From the NCBI GenBank assembly GCA_963676435.2, contig CAXXOZ010000020.1, positions 186,001 through 250,000 of the forward strand: DNA of 64,000 bases. Reading direction: 5' to 3'. Position numbers and translations under genes: made by a program. Shown here piece by piece: positions 15,383 through 24,873 of this stretch; position 1 is the first letter of the stretch, and every line of letters begins with the position of its first letter. This DNA comes from CAXXOZ01 sp963676435 (GTDB taxonomy: Bacteria > Bacillota > Clostridia > Lachnospirales > Lachnospiraceae). The notes beneath the pieces were generated by a model that had not been told where the DNA came from, ran no database searches, and worked only from the letters and a program-made list of their open reading frames with translations.

Positions 15383-17304
15383 TCTCCATCTGCTATTTCA
15401 AAATCTATTGTTTTTTGTAATTTATCCGTCCTAACTAAGGTGACTTTAACTTTCTGTCCAAGTTTGTATTTATTATTTTTATTTTTTCCAGTTAATTCAT
15501 ATCTTTCTTCATCGTATATATAAAAATCATCTTTTAAATCTGAAATCCTAACCATTCCTTCAACAGTATTTGGTAGTTCAACATACATACCCCATCCTGT
15601 TATTCCAGAAATTACACCATCAAAAATTTCTCCAATATGTTTTTCCATAAATTCAACTTTCTTAAGTTTTATGGTTTCTCTTTCGGCTTCTTCAGCCCGT
15701 CTTTCAGTTTTACTTGACTGTTCTGAAACACTTTGAACAATTTTTGAATAATGTGAAAGTCTTTCTTCGTTAAGCTTTCCATTCAAGTTTTCTTTTATTA
15801 TTCTATGTATCTGTAAATCTGGATATCTCCTAATAGGAGATGTAAAGTGGCAATAATATTTTGCCGCAAGTCCAAAGTGATTTGTAGACATAGATGAATA
15901 TTTAGCCTGTTTCATTGATCTAAGTATCAAACGACTAATCAATGGTTCTTCATCAGTTCCATCTATTTTTTCTAAAAGTTTCTGAAATTCTTTTGGGTGT
16001 ATACTGTCCCTACCAACCCTTAATGAATAACCAAAGTTATTTATAAAAGTTGAAAGTTTAATTATTTTTTCTGATTCAGGTGATTCATGTATTCTATATA
16101 CAAATGGTATTTCCTGCCAAAAATAATTTTCTGCTATTGTTTCATTTGCTAATAGCATAAAATCTTCAATTATTTTTGTTGCAACATTTCTATCATAAGG
16201 TTTAATATCTACAGGTATACCTCTTTTATTTAATATAACTTTTGTCTCTGGAAAATCAAAGTCTATACTTCCTCTAGCCCTTCTTTTGTTTCTTAATATT
16301 TTAGCCAATTCTTTCATTTGCTCAAACATTGGAACTAGTTCTTTATACTCTTCTATTTCTTTTTCATTCTTTTCAGCAAGTATCTTTTTCACACTTGTGT
16401 ATGTCATTCTACGATTTACATTTATAACTGTTTCTCTTATATCGTTTTCAAATACATTACCATTTTCATCTATTTTCATTATACAACTAAGAGCAAGTCT
16501 TTCAACTCCCTCATTTAAAGAACAGATTCCATTAGAAAGTTTCTTTGGAAGCATAGGTATAACCCTATCCACAAGATAAACGCTAGTACCACGATTTAGG
16601 GCTGATTTATCAAGAGGCTTACCTTCTTTTACATAATGAGTTACATCAGCAATATGCACCCCTAACGTATAGACTCCATTATCTTTTGTAAGCGTTATAG
16701 CATCATCTAAATCTTTAGCATCTTCACCGTCAATAGTTACTGTCTGCCAGTCTGTTATATTAAGTCTTCCCTGTTTTTCCTTATCTGTAACCAGTGTATT
16801 TATAGATTCAGTTTCTGCTAAAACTTCTTCTGAAAAATCAACAGGTATTTCATATGCTAAAACAACTGATTTCACATCTGTACCTGGATCATCTATGTTT
16901 CCAATTATTTCTATTATTTTACCTTCTGGCTTATGGTGTTTATCTGCATATTTTGTTATTTGTGCCATAACCTTCTGGCCATCCTTTGCGCCTTTAATAT
17001 TTTTCCCAGCAATATAGATATCTTTAGAGAATTTTTTATTATCAGGAATCACAAAACCAAAACTTTTTGCCCTTGAAAAAGTTCCTACAACATTTGTAGT
17101 TTCATGTTTAATAACATTTACAATTTTTCCTTCTCTTCTTTTACCTTTTGCACTACCTTTTTTTATTGTAACTTCTACAGTATCTTTATGCATAGCAAGA
17201 GCTGCATGTTTTTCAGGTATAAAGATATCGTCATCTTCACCTTCAACCCTGACAAATCCAAAGCCTGCCTGATTACCTTCGAATATTCCAACTATTTTAT
17301 CCAT
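15379..17304 (-). CDS. rnr: Ribonuclease R
   Basis: 641 aa. Two cold-shock-type OB domains (residues ~1-145), an RNB catalytic domain with the metal-binding aspartate cluster in IDGEDAKDLDDA (191-202), HYVKEGKPLD and the FTSPIRRYPDL motif, and a C-terminal S1 domain (GEIFDGVISGITGWGMYVELPN). It lacks the N-terminal helix-turn-helix extension found in longer enterobacterial RNase R. It is a 3'-5' exoribonuclease for structured RNA and acts with SmpB in trans-translation. TAGGAGAG precedes the ATG. Confidence 0.96.
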   Translation of the reverse strand: MDKIVGIFEGNQAGFGFVRVEGEDDDIFIPEKHAALAMHKDTVEVTIKKGSAKGKRREGKIVNVIKHETTNVVGTFSRAKSFGFVIPDNKKFSKDIYIAGKNIKGAKDGQKVMAQITKYADKHHKPEGKIIEIIGNIDDPGTDVKSVVLAYEIPVDFSEEVLAETESINTLVTDKEKQGRLNITDWQTVTIDGEDAKDLDDAITLTKDNGVYTLGVHIADVTHYVKEGKPLDKSALNRGTSVYLVDRVIPMLPKKLSNGICSLNEGVERLALSCIMKIDENGNVFENDIRETVINVNRRMTYTSVKKILAEKNEKEIEEYKELVPMFEQMKELAKILRNKRRARGSIDFDFPETKVILNKRGIPVDIKPYDRNVATKIIEDFMLLANETIAENYFWQEIPFVYRIHESPESEKIIKLSTFINNFGYSLRVGRDSIHPKEFQKLLEKIDGTDEEPLISRLILRSMKQAKYSSMSTNHFGLAAKYYCHFTSPIRRYPDLQIHRIIKENLNGKLNEERLSHYSKIVQSVSEQSSKTERRAEEAERETIKLKKVEFMEKHIGEIFDGVISGITGWGMYVELPNTVEGMVRISDLKDDFYIYDEERYELTGKNKNNKYKLGQKVKVTLVRTDKLQKTIDFEIADGE

Positions 17305-17350
17305 TTTCTCTCCTAATTAGGGTCTTTTAAAAGATCTCAAGAATTAAAAT

Positions 17351-17377
17351 ACACTCTCTATTTATTATAGAGAGTGT
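17351..17377 (-). terminator. Stem-loop between secG and rnr
   Basis: Perfect 10-bp stem ACACTCTCTA/TAGAGAGTGT with a TTTATTA loop, followed on the minus strand by ATTTTAATTC. The T-tract is weak, so this is a partial terminator or processing stem after secG. Confidence 0.6.
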
Positions 17378-17383
17378 TAGAGT

Positions 17384-17623
17384 TTACTTAAAAAATCCTA
17401 TGTTTAAAATTACTGCAATTAGCATAAATATAATAGCTAAATATTTAGTAACTTTTTCTATTTTCCCCTCTGTTGAGCGGCCTTTATTTTTACTCCAATA
17501 AGTATCTCCGCTTCCTGTTATGGAGGATGTTAACCCTGCATTTTTACCTTCCTGAAGTAATACTACAACTATTAAAATAATACAAACAATCACAAGTACT
17601 ATTGATGATATTAAACTAAACAA
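17384..17623 (-). CDS. secG: Preprotein translocase subunit SecG
   Basis: 79 aa with two membrane segments (residues ~3-23 and ~60-77) separated by the conserved loop LLQEGKNAGLTSSITG. SecG is part of the SecYEG channel. The start is TTG at 17623 with AGGAGGTG upstream. It is the first gene of secG-rnr-smpB. Confidence 0.94.
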   Translation of the reverse strand: MFSLISSIVLVIVCIILIVVVLLQEGKNAGLTSSITGSGDTYWSKNKGRSTEGKIEKVTKYLAIIFMLIAVILNIGFFK

Positions 17624-17691
17624 AATTCACACCTCCTAAAATCTACGCAACATTTATATTATCATATAATAATATCTTTATCAAGCAATAT

Positions 17692-18900
17692 TTATTCAAC
17701 AATAAAGCTTCCAAAGACCGCATTTGCTTTATCATTCAACCATGAAGTATTAAATGCTGATCCATATCTATTTCTACAAATATGTTGACTTGCAAGGGAA
17801 TCATCATAATCACTTAAAAAATATGTTGTTGTCATTGCTGAATAAGAATTATGTGTAACTAAAGGAATCACACCTGTTGAATCCTCTTTTATATAAACTT
17901 CACCATTTTCCTTTACTATAGTTACTTTTGCCATTCCACCTAACTGAGTGTTAAAAGCAGTTTCTGAACCATAGTCCTGTAACCAGGCTTGGTTTGAAAT
18001 ATAATTTCCTAAAGAATAATAGCAAAGAGATTTATTGCCACTAACTGTTTCAATCCATTCTACTGGTTGAACCACATGGGGATGAGTCCCAATTATTAAA
18101 TCAGCACCAGCATCTGTCATTTGATTTGCCCATTCTATCTGATTATCATTTTGTGTATTCACATATTCAACTCCCCAATGAGGGAAAACTATAACAAATT
18201 CTGCCATTTCACTTGCTTTTGTAATGTCGGCCAAAACTTGATCTCTAGTTGAATCATCCATAATATTTACAAGGTACTCTTCTCCTGCTGGTAAAGATAA
18301 CCCGTTTAAACTATATGTATAATTTAACATTGCTATGTTAATGCCTTCTACATTAACTATTCTTATTACATCTCTTTGTTCAGGAGTTTCATTTAAACCC
18401 AATACTGTGATATTAGATTTTGTTTTCCAAAATTCTATAGCATGTCTAATCCCTGAAGTTCCTTTATCTGCTGAATGATTACTGGCATGTAAGACTACAT
18501 TAAATCCTGCATTTGCAATTGCATCTCCTAGCTGATCAGGAGAATTAAATAACGGATAACCACTATACCCCACATCTGAACCTGCAAGCATTGTTTCTTG
18601 ATTTATAACAGCAATATCAGCCTGTGATACATAATCCTTTACCTGAGCAAAAAAATGATCAAAATCATAACCATCTGAGGTCTTTGCTTCAGATAATAAA
18701 GGCTGATGTAACAAATCGTCTCCAACCGAAACTAAAGTTATTTCAATAGGCGCTTCCGTAGTAGTTTCTGTTTCAGTTGTTTCATTAGTAGCTGCTGCAT
18801 TATTATTATTGTTGTTAAAAAATAATAAATACACTGTTAAACCTACTACAGCTATTAGAGCAATTATCAGTATAGTCAAAAGACCTTTTAATTTTTTCAT
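17692..18900 (-). CDS. CapA/PgsA-type poly-gamma-glutamate or capsule protein
   Basis: 402 aa from the ATG at 18900, whose GGAG lies six bases upstream; an ATG at 18912 is possible but overlaps that site. A membrane anchor (~6-28) is followed by an Asn/Thr/Glu-rich linker and a CapA (PGA_cap) metallophosphatase-like domain: VSVGDDLLHQ, INQETMLAG, NHSADKG, FPHWGVEY and GTHPHVVQP. Family members function in poly-gamma-glutamate export or capsule anchoring, but CapB/CapC partners are absent here, so a general cell-surface role is safer. Confidence 0.85.
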   Translation of the reverse strand: MKKLKGLLTILIIALIAVVGLTVYLLFFNNNNNNAAATNETTETETTTEAPIEITLVSVGDDLLHQPLLSEAKTSDGYDFDHFFAQVKDYVSQADIAVINQETMLAGSDVGYSGYPLFNSPDQLGDAIANAGFNVVLHASNHSADKGTSGIRHAIEFWKTKSNITVLGLNETPEQRDVIRIVNVEGINIAMLNYTYSLNGLSLPAGEEYLVNIMDDSTRDQVLADITKASEMAEFVIVFPHWGVEYVNTQNDNQIEWANQMTDAGADLIIGTHPHVVQPVEWIETVSGNKSLCYYSLGNYISNQAWLQDYGSETAFNTQLGGMAKVTIVKENGEVYIKEDSTGVIPLVTHNSYSAMTTTYFLSDYDDSLASQHICRNRYGSAFNTSWLNDKANAVFGSFIVE

Positions 18901-18940
18901 TTTATTCTCCATCCCTATTATCAGTTTAAATATGCTTAGT

Positions 18941-18969
18941 ATTATACATTAATTATTAAAATTCAACAA
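18941..18969 (-). promoter_or_regulatory. Promoter of the CapA-type gene
   Basis: Minus-strand -35 TTGTTG (18969-18964), 17-bp spacer, -10 TATAAT (18946-18941) preceded by TG. The -35 overlaps the end of the upstream radical SAM gene. Confidence 0.7.
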
Positions 18970-19793
18970 TTCCCCACAAAAACATTTTTCAAGTTTTTTC
19001 TAGCAATATCCGCTAAACTATGTATCAATGTAACATCAGTTGGGTTTTCATCTAACATTTTTCTTTGAGGAAAAAACCTTGAAATATGGTAAGGAATTTC
19101 CACATTTATTTCGCTTATCCATGAAGACATTTTTTCCATTTCTTCTATAGTGTCATTTTGCCCTGGTATAATTAATGTAGTTATTTCAACATGGGCTTCT
19201 TTTGCTGCAATTTTTATAAAATTTTTAACAGTTTCTAAGTCTCCATAAATGCTTTTATAAAAAATTTCGGTAAATCCTTTTAAATCTATATTAAATGCAT
19301 CTATATAAGGCAGTACTTTATATAATATTTCTGGCATGACTGAACCATTTGTAACTACTACATTTTTCATACCTGCTTTTCTAATTAACTTTGAACAGTC
19401 AAGTGCATATTCATACCCAATCATTGGTTCATTATATGTATATGCTAAACCTATATTATTTTCCTTTTTTAGTTCTATTGCTTTTTTTACTAATTCTTCT
19501 GGTGTTAATCTGATAAATTCAACGCTATCTTCATAAGCCATTGATATTGAATAATTTTGACAAAACGGACAATCTAAATTGCAACCAAAACTACCAACTG
19601 ATAAAATATTCTTTCCTGATTCGAAACATTTTAAAGGCTTCTTTTCAATTGGATCTAATGCAATTGATGTAATTTTTCCATAATTAATAGAAACACTTTT
19701 TCCTGCAATATTTTTTCGTGCTTTACAAATGCCTGTCTGGCCTTCATTTAGATTACATTGATGCATACATACATCACAAACTATCCTATTTAT
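18963..19793 (-). CDS. amrS: AmmeMemoRadiSam system radical SAM enzyme
   Basis: 276 aa if read from the ATA at 19793. The iron-sulfur motif GCNLDCPFCQNYS (Cx3Cx2C) and LDPIEKKPLKCFESGK match the PflA-like radical SAM partner of Memo/AMMECR1. The only in-frame ATG (19766) would cut the family's conserved N-terminal C-x2-C-x3-C block, which here reads VCDVCMHQCNLNEGQTG. That block is preserved if translation starts at ATA 19793, which has GAGGTG seven bases upstream; an in-frame TGA at 19802-19800 leaves no ATG, GTG or TTG alternative. The gene would overlap the end of the Memo-AMMECR1 gene by eight bases. The set may modify an unknown substrate. Confidence 0.85.
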   Translation of the reverse strand: MNRIVCDVCMHQCNLNEGQTGICKARKNIAGKSVSINYGKITSIALDPIEKKPLKCFESGKNILSVGSFGCNLDCPFCQNYSISMAYEDSVEFIRLTPEELVKKAIELKKENNIGLAYTYNEPMIGYEYALDCSKLIRKAGMKNVVVTNGSVMPEILYKVLPYIDAFNIDLKGFTEIFYKSIYGDLETVKNFIKIAAKEAHVEITTLIIPGQNDTIEEMEKMSSWISEINVEIPYHISRFFPQRKMLDENPTDVTLIHSLADIARKNLKNVFVGNC

Positions 19794-21183
19794 GCCTGAT
19801 CACCTCAAATCTTTTTAATGAGTAGTCGTCATCTTCAAGATTAATTCCTGCTTTTTGTTTAGCAATATTTATTTGTTCTTCTACAGAATCCACACCTTCT
19901 AAATTAGGTAAAAGTAAACCTTTTTTATTTCCCTGAGTCACTATTACACCGAAGCGTTTTTCGTCTAGCTGATTTATTGAATCAATTTTTTCTGTTTCTC
20001 CAAGTACATCTACACTATATGTAATTTTTTCTAATTCTTCTCTTTTAACTGGTGGAAATCTAGGATCTCTTAAGCCAGCGCTTATAGCGTTTTCTATTAT
20101 TTCTTCTGCCACTGTATCCTTAGTGGATTCAATGGTTCCTATGCAACCTCTTAGGTGTCCATTTATTTTTAATGATACAAATGTTCCAGCTCTATTTTTT
20201 GTAAGTTCTTTTGATATATGTTCAGGAATAGATATTTTTACGCCATTTTTAACATAGGTTTCAAGAGCGTTTCTAGCTAACTTAACATATACATCTTCAT
20301 TAGCTTTTCTTTCTGTTAATGCTAATTCCAAAATCTTACTAAATTTATCTAAAAAATTTCTATTATCGTCTCTACCAGTTACTTTAAAGGAACAAACACC
20401 ATATCCTACACCAAAAGGACCTTCATAGGATAATTTTTTTGATTGAACTTCACATCTATCCAAAGCACCTGCTAACATTACAAAAGTCCTATGACCACAT
20501 TCTGCAGCTTTTGAACAAAACTCTTCCGAAAAATCAAAAAGGCTTCCAAAATCTCCTTTACCCATAACATCCATTATTCTTTCATCATAAACCGGACCTT
20601 CATCTCTGTATCCATAAGGCCCCATCTCTTTTAGCATATGGGATAAATCACCACTGGCTATAAATACAGTTTTTCTATTAAGTTTTTGAGCTACCTGTTT
20701 TACATACATTCCCAATCTATAATGCTCTGCATAGCTTAATCCTGATATTCCAATCCTAACTATCTTTGATCTCATAGTTTGGTTTAATTCTTTTTCAATA
20801 AAATATATAGGTATCATTGTTGCGTGGTCTAGTTTTTTATCTCTTTCACCTAAGTTTCCAGCCATCAAATCATTTTCTTCTGACATATCACATAATCTAT
20901 ATATAAATTCAGTATCATATTCAGCTCCAATTTCAACTTCTCTAACACCAAATTCTCTAAAGTCTCCTACCGCTTTTTCTCCAGGAGAAATGTGTATATA
21001 GTCAGCATAAGAAACCAAATGAGGTGTGGCAATAACAATAGTGTCTGGATCTGTTCTCGCTATTTCTTTAGCAATTTTTTTATATGAGTTAATAGTATCT
21101 TTAATACCTGTTTCCTTACCATTACCTACTTCTGGAATTATTAATGGTGGATGTGGAACCATATAAGCTGAAACAACGGACAT
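19786..21183 (-). CDS. Memo-AMMECR1 fusion protein (AmmeMemoRadiSam system)
   Basis: 465 aa. Residues ~1-265 are a Memo/LigB-type dioxygenase-like domain (YMVPHPPLIIPEVGNG, FIASGDLSHMLKE, CGHRTFVMLAGALD). Residues ~290-460 are an AMMECR1 domain (LARNALETYVKNG, FVSLKINGHLRGCIGTI, GLRDPRFPPV). In many bacteria these are fused and paired with the radical SAM protein, as here. The role is not established; a radical-based modification is suspected. AGGAGGTAG precedes the ATG. A CapA-type gene follows on its own promoter. Confidence 0.92.
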   Translation of the reverse strand: MSVVSAYMVPHPPLIIPEVGNGKETGIKDTINSYKKIAKEIARTDPDTIVIATPHLVSYADYIHISPGEKAVGDFREFGVREVEIGAEYDTEFIYRLCDMSEENDLMAGNLGERDKKLDHATMIPIYFIEKELNQTMRSKIVRIGISGLSYAEHYRLGMYVKQVAQKLNRKTVFIASGDLSHMLKEMGPYGYRDEGPVYDERIMDVMGKGDFGSLFDFSEEFCSKAAECGHRTFVMLAGALDRCEVQSKKLSYEGPFGVGYGVCSFKVTGRDDNRNFLDKFSKILELALTERKANEDVYVKLARNALETYVKNGVKISIPEHISKELTKNRAGTFVSLKINGHLRGCIGTIESTKDTVAEEIIENAISAGLRDPRFPPVKREELEKITYSVDVLGETEKIDSINQLDEKRFGVIVTQGNKKGLLLPNLEGVDSVEEQINIAKQKAGINLEDDDYSLKRFEVIRHK

Positions 21184-21224
21184 ATTCTACCTCCTATCGT
21201 TTAAAAACTTAAGACTTAAAATAA

Positions 21225-22760
21225 CTATTTTGTTAGTAAAGAATTCCCTGTCATTTCTTCTGGTTTTTCAAGTTCCATTAGGTCTATTAAAGTCGGTACT
21301 ATATCTGCAAGACATCCACCTTCTTTAAGACCTACTCCTTCATCTGCTCCTACTAGTATAAATGGAACTGGATTTGTAGTATGTGCTGTGAATGGTCCAC
21401 CTGTTTCAGGATCAATTAGCTGCTCTGCATTACCGTGATCTGCACAAATAAACAGGATTCCATCTTTTTCTTTAACAAGTTCTACTGAATTTCCTACACA
21501 TGTATCAATTACTTCTATTGCATTTATTACAGCTTTTTCTACTCCTGTATGTCCTACCATGTCAGGATTTGCAAAGTTAACTACAATAACATCGTATTTA
21601 TCTGATTCTATTGACTTAGTAAGAGCTTCACAAACTTTATATGCGCTCATTTCTGGCTGTAAATCATATGTTGCAACTTTTGGCGAAGGAATTAATATTC
21701 TTTCCTCTCCCTCATTCGGTGTTTCAACTCCACCATTAAAGAAAAATGTAACATGGGCATATTTTTCTGTTTCTGCCAGTCTTAATTGTTTTAATCCTTT
21801 TGAGGCTAAAAATTCACCAAATGTATTTTTTATTTCAACTTTTTCAAATGCTACAAATTTATTTTTAATAGTAACATCATAATCAGTAAAACATACAAAA
21901 TGTGTTTTTACTCTTTCACCTCTTTCAAAACCTTCGAACTCATCATCACAGAAAGTTCTTGTTATCTGTCTTGCTCTGTCAGGTCTAAAGTTAAAGAATA
22001 TAACTGAATCATTTTCTTTTACTGTTGCTACTGGTTTTCCATTTTCTGTTATTACAGATGGTACTACAAATTCATCTGTAATTTTTTCTGCATATGATTT
22101 TTCAATAGCTGTTTCTGGATTATCAAAAAGCTCACCTTTTCCATTTACTATAGCATCATAGGCTTTTCTAACTCTTTCCCATCTGTTATCTCTATCCATT
22201 GCATAATATCTTCCGATTACTGTTGCAATTTTTCCGACTTTTTTGTCTGCCATTTCTTTTTCTAGTTGTTTTAAATATTCAATACCCGAGGTTGGAGATG
22301 TATCTCTTCCATCTAAAAAAGTATGTATATATACTCTGTCAAAATTTTCTCTTTTTGCAAGTTCAAGAAGCCCATAAAGATGACCATTTGTAGAATGTAC
22401 TCCTCCGTCTGATAAAAGTCCGAAAAGATGCAAATCAGAATTGTTTGCTTTACAATTGTTTATTGCATCAAGCAAAGCCTTATTTTCATAGAAATCTCCA
22501 TCAGTAATTGCTTTTGTAATTCTTGTTAGTTCTTGATATACAATTCTTCCGGCACCCATATTTAAGTGTCCCACCTCTGAATTTCCCATTTGTCCTTCTG
22601 GCAATCCAACAGCCATTCCACTCGCATTACCTTTCACAAAAGGATATTCTTTCATAAGAGAATCTATGTTAGGGATTTTTGCTTCTTTAATAGCATTTCC
22701 TTCAATTTTATCATTAAGTCCGAATCCATCTAAAATCATTAATACAATAGGTTTTTTCAT
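21225..22760 (-). CDS. gpmI: 2,3-bisphosphoglycerate-independent phosphoglycerate mutase
   Basis: 511 aa, the usual length. Metal- and phosphate-binding motifs are intact: LMILDGFGLN at the start, GQMGNSEVGHLNMGAGR with the phospho-serine, HTFLDGRDTSP, GRYYAMDRDNRWER, and CADHGNAEQ plus GPFTAHTTNPVPF near the end. It interconverts 3- and 2-phosphoglycerate using manganese. A terminator and promoter separate it from the gap-pgk-tpiA block. AAAGGAGC precedes the ATG. Confidence 0.97.
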   Translation of the reverse strand: MKKPIVLMILDGFGLNDKIEGNAIKEAKIPNIDSLMKEYPFVKGNASGMAVGLPEGQMGNSEVGHLNMGAGRIVYQELTRITKAITDGDFYENKALLDAINNCKANNSDLHLFGLLSDGGVHSTNGHLYGLLELAKRENFDRVYIHTFLDGRDTSPTSGIEYLKQLEKEMADKKVGKIATVIGRYYAMDRDNRWERVRKAYDAIVNGKGELFDNPETAIEKSYAEKITDEFVVPSVITENGKPVATVKENDSVIFFNFRPDRARQITRTFCDDEFEGFERGERVKTHFVCFTDYDVTIKNKFVAFEKVEIKNTFGEFLASKGLKQLRLAETEKYAHVTFFFNGGVETPNEGEERILIPSPKVATYDLQPEMSAYKVCEALTKSIESDKYDVIVVNFANPDMVGHTGVEKAVINAIEVIDTCVGNSVELVKEKDGILFICADHGNAEQLIDPETGGPFTAHTTNPVPFILVGADEGVGLKEGGCLADIVPTLIDLMELEKPEEMTGNSLLTK

Positions 22761-22798
22761 ATAAGCTCCTTTAATTAAAAAATATTTATAGTATCTTT

Positions 22799-22827
22799 AT
22801 AGTACAGCAAGTTCATATTCTTGTAAA
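22799..22827 (-). promoter_or_regulatory. Promoter of gpmI
   Basis: Minus-strand -35 TTTACA (22827-22822), exact 17-bp spacer, -10 TACTAT (22804-22799), located between the tpiA terminator and gpmI. Confidence 0.6.
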
Positions 22828-22842
22828 GATATCTCAATAAAT

Positions 22843-22876
22843 AGAGGCCGGGAATTTTTTTTATCTCCCGACCTCT
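22843..22876 (-). terminator. Intrinsic terminator after tpiA
   Basis: 11-bp stem AGAGG(C)CGGGA/TCCCG(A)CCTCT with one mismatch and a 12-nt loop, followed on the minus strand by ATTTATTG. It ends the pgk-tpiA transcript. Confidence 0.75.
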
Positions 22877-22889
22877 TTATGATTTAAAT

Positions 22890-23639
22890 TTATTTATAGT
22901 TTACAACATTGCCAAATTCAGCTTTTAGTGATGCTCCTCCAACAAGTCCGCCATCAATGTTTGCTTGAGCAAATAAATCTGGTGCGCTTGATGCTGAAAC
23001 ACTTCCTCCATACTGAATACGAATAGCATCGGCTGTAGCCTGGTCATAAACCTCTCCGATACAAGTTCTGATTGCTGCACAAACCTCTTCTGCTTGTTCA
23101 GTAGTTGCTACTTTACCTGTTCCTATAGCCCAGATTGGTTCGTAAGCAATTACAGCTGTTTTAGCCTGCTCTGCAGTTACTTCTAAGAATGCAATTTTAA
23201 TCTGTTTTCTTATCCAGTCAATTGTTATTCCCTGTTCTCTTTGAGTAAGAGTTTCACCACAACAAACGATTGGAGTAATCCCATGTTCAAATGCTTTTAA
23301 AACTTTTTTATTAACTGTTTCATCTGTTTCAGCGAAGTATTCTCTTCTTTCTGAATGTCCAATAATAACATATTTAACTCCGACTTCTGTTAACATAGCT
23401 GGAGCAATTTCTCCTGTATATGCGCCACTTTCTTCGTAGTACATATTCTGAGCTCCGATATTTATATTACTTCCTTTTGCTGCTTCCATAGCTGGAATTA
23501 TTGAGATAGCTGGTACACAAAATACTACGTCTACTTCTTCATTTGCAACTAATGGTTTCAATTCATTTACTAATTCAACTGCTTGAGCAGGAGTTTTGTT
23601 CATTTTCCAGTTTCCTGCAATGATTTTTTTTCTTGACAT
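22890..23639 (-). CDS. tpiA: Triosephosphate isomerase
   Basis: 249 aa. AGNWKMNKT at the start (lysine of the active site), catalytic histidine in VIIGHSERREYF, catalytic glutamate in AYEPIWAIGTG, and the phosphate loop IQYGGSVS and GGLVGGASL. It lies 23 bp after pgk in the same operon. Confidence 0.97.
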   Translation of the reverse strand: MSRKKIIAGNWKMNKTPAQAVELVNELKPLVANEEVDVVFCVPAISIIPAMEAAKGSNINIGAQNMYYEESGAYTGEIAPAMLTEVGVKYVIIGHSERREYFAETDETVNKKVLKAFEHGITPIVCCGETLTQREQGITIDWIRKQIKIAFLEVTAEQAKTAVIAYEPIWAIGTGKVATTEQAEEVCAAIRTCIGEVYDQATADAIRIQYGGSVSASSAPDLFAQANIDGGLVGGASLKAEFGNVVNYK

Positions 23640-23662
23640 TGTTAATCTCCTTTTAATAAGTT

Positions 23663-24857
23663 TTAGTTTCGATTATCTGCTGCTGCAACTCCAGGTAATG
23701 TTTTTCCTTCTAGGAATTCAAGTGATGCTCCACCACCTGTAGAAATATGAGACATTTCATCTCCAAATCCTAATATATTTACGGCTGCTGCTGAATCTCC
23801 ACCACCAATTATAGTTGTTGCATCAATCTCAGCCATTGCTTTTGCTACTGCAATTGTACCATTAGCATAGTTTGACATTTCAAACACACCCATAGGTCCA
23901 TTCCAAACAACAGTTTTTGCATCTTTTAAAGCATCTGCATACATAGCAGCTGTTTTAGGTCCTATATCAAGTCCCATTTCATCAGCTTCAAGACTTCCTT
24001 CTACAGTTCTAAAAGGAACATCATTTGAAAATTCTTTTGCTGCTATAGTATCTACAGGAAGTAACATTTTCACTCCCTTTTGTTTTGCTTTTTCTATCAT
24101 TTCTTTTGAATACTCAAGATAATCATCTTCTACCAGAGATTTTCCAATATTTTCTCCCTGTGCTTTTGCAAAAGTGAAACACATTCCTCCACCAATTATT
24201 AAAGTATCAACTTTATCTAAAAGATTGTTTATAACAGAAATTTTTGAAGAAACTTTTGAACCACCTAAAATAGCAACAAAAGGTCTCACTGGATTATTTA
24301 CTGCATTTCCTAAGAAGTCAATTTCCTTTTGCATTAAATATCCTACAACACATGTATCAACATATTTTGTAACACCTACATTTGAACAATGAGCTCTATG
24401 AGCAGTTCCAAATGCATCATTAACAAACGCATCAGCTATAGAAGCCAAGTCCTGACTAAAGCTGTCTTCATTTTTTTTCTTCTTCTATTCTATATCTTGT
24501 ATTTTCTAATAAAACAACATCTGAATCATTCATATTTTCAACAGCAGCTTTTGCATTTTCACCAACTACATTGTCATCAGCAGCAAAAACTACTTCTTTA
24601 TTTAATAATTCAGATAATCTTTTTGCAACAGGTGCTAAAGAAAATTCCGGTTTTGGCTGACCTTTTGGTTTTCCAAGATGTGAGCAAAGAATTACTTTAC
24701 CTCCATCATTTAAAAGTTTATTAATAGTAGGTAAAGATGCTGTAAGTCTACTTTCATCAGTAATTTCACCATCCTGTAAAGGTACATTAAAATCACATCT
24801 TACAAGAACTCTTTTGCCTTTTACATTTATGTCATCAACAGATTTTTTGTCTAACAT
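23663..24857 (-). CDS. pgk: Phosphoglycerate kinase, interrupted by a +1 frameshift
   Basis: Two reading frames together make one normal PGK of ~397 aa. The N-terminal part (24857-24468) carries KGKRVLVRCDFNVPL and LCSHLGKPKG and stops after RYRIEEEKK. The C-terminal part continues as NEDSFSQDLASIADAFVNDAFG through to FAILGGSKV-type and GGGDSAAAV motifs (the ATG at 24448 is internal). The break is a run of eight A (minus strand; T8 at 24471-24478); seven A would restore RYRIEEEKNEDSF. It could be an assembly error, a true mutation, or a slippage site. AAAGGAG precedes the ATG. It makes ATP from 1,3-bisphosphoglycerate. Confidence 0.93.
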
Positions 24858-24873
24858 TGTTTTCTCCTTTCAA

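Noticed and set aside
23663..24448. Separate short genes for the two pgk halves
   Set aside because: The two open frames join exactly at a homopolymer into one full-length PGK; the downstream half's ATG is internal to the alignment and lacks a ribosome binding site.
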